DNA of 64,000 nt from JANNNF01 sp040385825. GTDB taxonomy: Bacteria > Pseudomonadota > Alphaproteobacteria > Rhodobacterales > Rhodobacteraceae. Shown here piece by piece: positions 59,809 through 64,000 of this stretch (its first letter is position 1; each line of letters starts with the position of its first letter). Position numbers and translations under genes: made by a program. The notes under the pieces are model-generated. The model searched no databases and had not been told where the DNA came from. It saw nothing but the letters and a program-made list of their open reading frames with translations. Where the stretch lies: positions 496,001 through 560,000 of the forward strand of contig JAZKGQ010000006.1 in NCBI GenBank assembly GCA_040385825.1, given 5' to 3'.

Positions 59809-60545
59809 CCGATCAATCCCTCAGCCGCCAGACACTGGAGGCCCGCCTGCGCCAGATCGGGCCGGACCGGTATCATGACAAGCACCCGTTCCATCACCGG
59901 CTCCATTCCGGGGCCTGCACGATGGACGAGGTGCAGGCCTGGGTCTTGAACCGCTGGTATTACCAGTCCCGCATCCCGATGAAGGACGCGGCCTTCCTGT
60001 CGCGCTGCACCGACCCGCATCTGCGCCGCATCTGGCGCAGCCGGATCGAAGACCATGACGGCGGCGAGCATGAGGGCGGCGGCATCCGCCGTTGGCTGAA
60101 ACTGGCCGAAGGGGTGGGGCTGGACCCCGATTATGTGGCGTCTGGTGTGGGCGTGATGCCTGCCGTGCGCTTTGCCGTGGATGCCTATATCCGCTTTGTT
60201 CGGGACGAACCGCTGATTGCCGCGATGGCATCAAGCCTGACCGAGATGTTCGCGCCCGCGATTCACACCCGGCGGATCGAAGGCTTGCTGCAACACTACA
60301 CCTTCGCCAACCCCGCCACGATTTCCTATTTTCAGCACCGCTTGGGCGAGGCGCCCAAGGACGTGGCCTTTACCCTGAACTGGGTGCTGGACCATGCCGT
60401 CACCCGCGCAGACCAGGAGGCCGCCATCGCCGCCCTGACCTTCAAGACCGAGGTGCTGTGGGTGCAACTGGACGCGCTGTGGCATGGCTATGTCGCGGGC
60501 AACATCCCGCCCGGCGCATGGCAACCGGGGCAGGGGCAGCTATGA
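59805..60545 (+). CDS. pqqC: Pyrroloquinoline-quinone synthase PqqC
   Basis: 246-residue cofactor-free oxidase performing the last eight-electron oxidation and ring closure. DKHPFHHRLHSGA and AWVLNRWYYQSRIPMKD at the start, FVRDEPLIAAMASSLTEMF and the RIEGLLQHYTFA region are conserved. Start is GTG 59805 overlapping the pqqB stop. Confidence 0.95.
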   Translation: MTDQSLSRQTLEARLRQIGPDRYHDKHPFHHRLHSGACTMDEVQAWVLNRWYYQSRIPMKDAAFLSRCTDPHLRRIWRSRIEDHDGGEHEGGGIRRWLKLAEGVGLDPDYVASGVGVMPAVRFAVDAYIRFVRDEPLIAAMASSLTEMFAPAIHTRRIEGLLQHYTFANPATISYFQHRLGEAPKDVAFTLNWVLDHAVTRADQEAAIAALTFKTEVLWVQLDALWHGYVAGNIPPGAWQPGQGQL

Positions 60546-60808
60546 CGCCGCTGTTGCCCCGTGGTGTGCGGCTGCATGACGACCGCGTGCGGGGGGTGCC
60601 AGTGCTGCTTGGGCCGGAACGTGCGGTCATTCTGGATGCCATCGGGCAGGCCATCCTGGCCGAGGTGGACGGGCTGCGCACGACGGCCGAAATCGTCTCT
60701 AACCTTGCGCAAAAGTACAATGCCCCGGCTGCGGAAATCGCCGCCGATGTGACGGCGTTCCTTGCCGACCTGCACTCGCAACGCCTGCTGGACGACGCCG
60801 ATGCGTGA
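60542..60808 (+). CDS. pqqD: PQQ biosynthesis protein PqqD
   Basis: 88-residue peptide chaperone that binds PqqA and presents it to PqqE. The winged-helix PqqD fold shows PRGVRLHDDRVRG and QAILAEVDGLRT. Starts at the ATG overlapping the pqqC stop (ATGA) and overlaps pqqE by 8 bp. A longer open frame from 60092 is inside pqqC. Confidence 0.92.
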   Translation: MTPLLPRGVRLHDDRVRGVPVLLGPERAVILDAIGQAILAEVDGLRTTAEIVSNLAQKYNAPAAEIAADVTAFLADLHSQRLLDDADA

Positions 60809-61886
60809 CACCCCGCCGCCGATTGCGCTGCTGGCCGAACTGACCCACCGTTGCCCGCTGTCCTGCCCCTATTGTTCCAACCCGCTGGAATTGCTGGCGC
60901 GTGAGGCCGAGCTTTCCACCGACGCCTGGCTGCGGATTTTCGACGACGCAGCGGCTTTGGGCGTGTTGCAACTGCACTTGTCGGGCGGCGAGCCTGCCTC
61001 GCGCCGCGATCTGGAGCAGTTGGTGAAGGGCGCGCGGGACGCAGGGCTGTATGTCAACCTGATCACCTCTGGCATCGGGCTGACCGAGGCGCGGCTGGAC
61101 GCGTTGGAGGCGGCGGGGCTGGACCATGTGCAACTGTCGCTGCAAGGTGTGACGGCGCAGGTGGCTGACAAGATCGGCGGCTACAAGGGCGGGTTTGACC
61201 GCAAGCTGGTGATCGCCCGGTCGATCACCGCGCGGGGCCTGCCGCTGACCCTGAACGCGGTGATGCACCGGCACAACATGGATGATCTGCCCGCCACCAT
61301 CGCCTTCGCCGCCGATCTGGGCGCGCGCAGGATCGAGGTGGCCTGTGTGCAATTCTACGGCTGGGCCACCCCGAACCGCGCGCATCTGCTGCCGACGCGG
61401 GACCAAGTGATCCATGCCAAACGCACGGTTGAACAGGCGCGCAAGGACTGGCACGGGCGGATGGTGCTGGATTTCGTGCCGCCGGATTACTACGCCGATT
61501 TCCCCAAGGCCTGCATGGGTGGCTGGGGGTCCACCGGGCTGAACATCGCGCCCGATGGCACGGTTTTGCCCTGCCACGCGGCGGCCACCATTCCCGGCCT
61601 GACCTTCCAGAACGCCACCACCACGCCCTTGCACGACATTTGGTACGGCGGCCCGGCCTTTCAGGCGTACCGGGGCCACGACTGGATGCCCGACCCTTGC
61701 CGGTCCTGCGCCCGCCGCGACGTAGACCATGGCGGCTGCCGCTGTCAGGCCATGGCCATTGCCGGCGATCCGAACGCCACAGACCCCGTCTGCCGCCATT
61801 CCAGCGCCCGGCCCCTTGTCGATGCGATGCTGGCGGACCTGCCGACCGACACGCTGGAGGCGACGGCCTTTACCTACCGCCGCTAA
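60801..61886 (+). CDS. pqqE: PqqA peptide cyclase PqqE
   Basis: 361-residue radical SAM enzyme that joins Glu16 and Tyr20 of PqqA. The CxxxCxxC site is Cys18, Cys22 and Cys25 (CPLSCPYC); the C-terminal SPASM region has further Cys residues (CHAAAT, CRSCARRDVDHGGCRC) for auxiliary clusters. Last of the five pqq genes; no pqqF protease follows. Confidence 0.95.
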   Translation: MRDTPPPIALLAELTHRCPLSCPYCSNPLELLAREAELSTDAWLRIFDDAAALGVLQLHLSGGEPASRRDLEQLVKGARDAGLYVNLITSGIGLTEARLDALEAAGLDHVQLSLQGVTAQVADKIGGYKGGFDRKLVIARSITARGLPLTLNAVMHRHNMDDLPATIAFAADLGARRIEVACVQFYGWATPNRAHLLPTRDQVIHAKRTVEQARKDWHGRMVLDFVPPDYYADFPKACMGGWGSTGLNIAPDGTVLPCHAAATIPGLTFQNATTTPLHDIWYGGPAFQAYRGHDWMPDPCRSCARRDVDHGGCRCQAMAIAGDPNATDPVCRHSSARPLVDAMLADLPTDTLEATAFTYRR

Positions 61887-61891
61887 CACCG

Positions 61892-61920
61892 CTTGCATCA
61901 CCGCCCCCTTCGGCCTATAT
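61892..61920 (+). promoter_or_regulatory. Candidate promoter of the rimP-nusA operon
   Basis: CTTGCA (61892-61897), a 17-bp spacer and CTATAT (61915-61920), the best promoter match in the window. It predicts a start near 61927 and an 80-base leader. Confidence 0.6.
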
Positions 61921-61937
61921 GTCCCTCAACAGCGGCG

Positions 61938-61954
61938 TCGGGGTCCACACCCGA
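61938..61954 (+). promoter_or_regulatory. Leader hairpin 1 upstream of rimP
   Basis: TCGGG (61938-61942) pairs with CCCGA (61950-61954), with an extra T-A pair and one bulged G. A second hairpin follows. Confidence 0.4.
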
Positions 61955-61972
61955 AGCTACCGAAAGACACGG

Positions 61973-61993
61973 CGGGCCTGTGGGCCCGTTTTT
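61973..61993 (+). terminator. Terminator-like hairpin in the rimP leader (possible attenuator)
   Basis: CGGGCC-TGTG-GGCCCG, then TTTTT, only 16 nt before the rimP ATG. Since the promoter lies before it, rimP-nusA transcripts must read through; it may also stop pqq transcripts. Confidence 0.62.
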
Positions 61994-62009
61994 CATTTCT
62001 GGAACCGAT

Positions 62010-62615
62010 ATGTCCGACCTGATCGCCAAAACCGCCATTGACCGCCGGATCGCGGATATCATCAACCCCGTGATCGAGGGGCTGGGATTTGAACTGGTCC
62101 GCATCCGCCTGATGGGCGGCAAGACCCGCATCCTGCAAATCATGGCCGACCGGCCCGAAGGCGGCATCGAGGTTGACGATTGCGCGGCCATTTCTACTGC
62201 GGTGTCGGCCATCATGGATGTCGAAGACCCGATCGAAGACAATTATGTGCTGGAAGTGTCCTCGCCCGGCATCGACCGCCCGCTGACCCGGTTGAAGGAT
62301 TTCGACATGTGGGAAGGCTGGGAGGCGCGGATCGAGACGACCGAATTGATCGACGGGCGTCGCCGGTTCAAGGGCACGGTTGCGGGCACCGAAGGCGACG
62401 AAGTGCTGATCACCATTGAGGAAGCAGGCGCGCCTGTGACCATCGGGTTGAAATTCGACTGGCTGTCGGATGCCAAGCTGATCCTGACCGATGATCTGAT
62501 CGCCGAAATGCTGCGCCAGAAAAAGGCCAGCGGCAATTTCGACGAAGCCGCCTTTGACGAGATCGAAACATCCGAGGGGGACGAAGACGAAGCCCCCGAA
62601 CCAACCAAACACTGA
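62010..62615 (+). CDS. rimP: Ribosome maturation factor RimP
   Basis: 201-residue protein needed for 30S subunit maturation. VIEGLGFELVRIRLMGGKTR, ADRPEGGIEVDDCAAIS and VLEVSSPGIDRPLTRLKDF are the family motifs. The C-terminal acidic tail (ETSEGDEDEAPEPTKH) is typical of alphaproteobacteria. Start at ATG 62010. No strong ribosome binding site is seen; the leader hairpin lies close. nusA follows after 13 bp. Confidence 0.95.
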   Translation: MSDLIAKTAIDRRIADIINPVIEGLGFELVRIRLMGGKTRILQIMADRPEGGIEVDDCAAISTAVSAIMDVEDPIEDNYVLEVSSPGIDRPLTRLKDFDMWEGWEARIETTELIDGRRRFKGTVAGTEGDEVLITIEEAGAPVTIGLKFDWLSDAKLILTDDLIAEMLRQKKASGNFDEAAFDEIETSEGDEDEAPEPTKH

Positions 62616-62628
62616 CGGGAGCGCCAAG

Positions 62629-64000
62629 ATGGCCATTACTTCTGCAAACCAGTTGGAACTTCTGCAAACCGCCGAGGCGGTGGCGCGGGAAAAGATGATC
62701 GACCCCGATCTGGTGATCCAGGCGATGGAAGAATCCCTCGCCCGTGCCGCCAAGTCGCGTTACGGCAGCGAATTGGACATCCGCGTCAACATCGACCGCA
62801 AGACAGGCCGCGCAACCTTTGCACGGATCCGCACCGTTGTTGAAGACGACGGGGTCGAGAATCACCATGCCCAACTGACCGTCAAGCAGGCCAAGTCGCA
62901 TCTGGCCGACCCGCAGATCGGGGATGAGGTGATTGACGAAGTGCCGCCGGTTGACCTGGGCCGGATCGCTGCGCAATCGGCCAAGCAGGTGATCTTGCAA
63001 AAGGTCCGCGAAGCCGAGCGTGACCGTCAGTACGAGGAATTCAAGGACCGCAAGGGCACGATCATCAACGGTCAGGTCAAGCGCGAGGAATACGGCAACG
63101 TCATCGTCGACATTGGCCGGGGCGAGGCGATCTTGCGCCGCAACGAAAAGATCGGCCGCGAAGCTTACCGCATCGGCGACCGCATCCGCGCCTATATCAA
63201 GGACGTGCGCCGCGAGGCGCGTGGTCCGCAGGTGTTCCTCAGCCGGACCGACCCGCAGTTCATGGCCGAGCTGTTCAAGATGGAAGTGCCGGAAATCTAT
63301 GACGGCATCATCGAGATCAAGGCCGTGGCCCGTGACCCCGGTTCGCGCGCCAAGATTGCCGTGATCAGCTATGACAACTCGATCGATCCGGTCGGGGCCT
63401 GCGTCGGTATGCGCGGCAGCCGGGTGCAGGCCGTGGTGAACGAGTTGCAGGGCGAAAAAATCGACATCATTCCGTGGAATCAGGATCAGGCGACCTTCCT
63501 TGTGAACGCCTTGCAGCCTGCCGAGGTTTCCAAGGTCGTGATCGACGACGAGGCTGGCAAGATCGAAGTCGTGGTGCCCGATGAACAGCTTTCGCTGGCC
63601 ATTGGCCGTCGCGGCCAGAACGTGCGTCTGGCCAGCCAATTGACCGGCCTCGACATCGACATCATGACCGAATCCGACGAATCCACCCGTCGTCAGGCCG
63701 AGTTTGCCGAACGCACCAAGCTGTTCATGGACAACCTCGACATTGATGAGATGATGGCGCAACTGCTGGTCGCCGAAGGCTTCACCAACCTTGAGGAAGT
63801 GGCTTACGTCGATCTGGACGAATTGCTGTCGATTGACGGCTTCGACGAAGGCACCGCAGGCGAATTGCAGGCCCGTGCCCGTGACTTCCTGGAGGCCGCG
63901 AACACCAAGGCGATGGAAAATGCCCGCGCTCTGGGTGTCGAGGACTCTCTGGTTGAATTTGAAGGCCTGACCCCCCAGATGCTGGAAGCCCTGGCCAAGG
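62629..64000 (+). CDS. nusA: Transcription termination/antitermination factor NusA, 3' end beyond the window
   Basis: 457 codons are visible, the gene continues past the right edge. N-terminal polymerase-binding domain (about 1-130), S1 domain (about 135-200), two KH domains (about 230-340, with GMRGSRV and IGRRGQNVRLA), and the start of the C-terminal acidic repeats (about 365-457, one helix-hairpin-helix unit with VDLDELLSIDGFDEG). NusA affects RNA polymerase pausing, termination and antitermination. GGGAG precedes the ATG. Downstream one expects a ylxR-like gene and infB (inference). Confidence 0.96.
   Translation, partial: MAITSANQLELLQTAEAVAREKMIDPDLVIQAMEESLARAAKSRYGSELDIRVNIDRKTGRATFARIRTVVEDDGVENHHAQLTVKQAKSHLADPQIGDEVIDEVPPVDLGRIAAQSAKQVILQKVREAERDRQYEEFKDRKGTIINGQVKREEYGNVIVDIGRGEAILRRNEKIGREAYRIGDRIRAYIKDVRREARGPQVFLSRTDPQFMAELFKMEVPEIYDGIIEIKAVARDPGSRAKIAVISYDNSIDPVGACVGMRGSRVQAVVNELQGEKIDIIPWNQDQATFLVNALQPAEVSKVVIDDEAGKIEVVVPDEQLSLAIGRRGQNVRLASQLTGLDIDIMTESDESTRRQAEFAERTKLFMDNLDIDEMMAQLLVAEGFTNLEEVAYVDLDELLSIDGFDEGTAGELQARARDFLEAANTKAMENARALGVEDSLVEFEGLTPQMLEALAK

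Noticed and set aside
61931..61990. Possible tRNA upstream of rimP (as metY in E. coli)
   Set aside because: No cloverleaf arms, no TTCNANNC loop and no CCA; the pairing is that of two simple hairpins.
62410..63762. Minus-strand open frame of 450 codons opposite nusA
   Set aside because: Antisense to the S1 and KH domain region of nusA, without motifs of its own.
1..64000. CRISPR arrays, insertion sequences, prophage genes, rRNA or tRNA genes
   Set aside because: None seen; there are no arrays of spaced repeats, no transposase or integrase motifs and no RNA gene signatures on either strand.

Overview
This window looks like the origin-proximal part of an alphaproteobacterial chromosome, most likely from the Rhodobacteraceae (Rhodobacter/Paracoccus relatives). 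The evidence is high G+C, gene contents and order typical of that group (rho-hemJ-origin-maf-aroE-coaE, dnaQ-secB, parAB with mnmG/mnmE/rsmG), and promoters of the alphaproteobacterial CTTG(A/C)C-N17-CTATAT type. No prophage, insertion sequence, CRISPR array, rRNA or tRNA was seen. Almost all of the sequence is coding.

Layout. 0-3.1 kb: 5' end of hrcA (minus), then rph-rdgB-ridA-like-hemW. 3.1-10.5 kb: a minus-strand block parB-parA-rsmG-mnmG-mnmE-rho-hemJ. This part holds three perfect 16-bp parS palindromes, each overlapping a gene. 10.5-10.9 kb: a 409-bp non-coding gap with DnaA-box-like 9-mers and two AT-rich patches, the best candidate for oriC. 10.9-12.9 kb: plus-strand maf-aroE-coaE. 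12.9-18.3 kb: an opposite-strand block (AttH-like lipocalin, FtsX-type permease, LolD-type ATPase, patatin) sitting between coaE and dnaQ. 18.7-28.4 kb: dnaQ, secB, fxsA, a Tim44-domain protein, mltA, an Smr protein, a lipoprotein hydrolase, a class IV aminotransferase with a sulfotransferase-like partner, argG and ilvA. 28.4-33.5 kb: an HPt protein divergent from a PP2C response regulator, two Nudix enzymes, hslO and cca. 33.5-38.4 kb: two tandem ABC exporters and a TrmA/RlmD-type RNA methyltransferase. 38.5-44.6 kb: two L,D-transpeptidases around a CAP-domain lipoprotein, a 59-residue secreted protein with strong codon bias, hemH, a methyltransferase, comF, a glutaredoxin and a nitrilase-family amidase.

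44.6-53.2 kb: a MarR regulator and an envelope polysaccharide region: Wza-like export lipoprotein, sugar epimerase, priming glycosyltransferase, FlaA1/CapD-type epimerase/dehydratase, and a YjbH-YjbF-YjbE-like module. 53.2-58.6 kb: tamB and tamA. 58.8-61.9 kb: a complete pqqABCDE operon for the cofactor PQQ. 61.9-64 kb: rimP and nusA (cut by the window end), preceded by a good promoter and a leader that ends in a terminator-like hairpin just upstream of rimP.

How the genes fit together. ParA, ParB and the parS sites segregate the origin, and the strand switch at 10.5-10.9 kb agrees with bidirectional replication starting there. The right half is dominated by envelope functions: exporters, peptidoglycan transpeptidases and transglycosylase, TamAB outer-membrane assembly and polysaccharide secretion. 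The signals I consider most worth follow-up are the oriC/parS architecture, the rimP-nusA attenuator, the minimal Yjb module with its small Thr-tailed protein, and the abundant-looking 59-residue protein.
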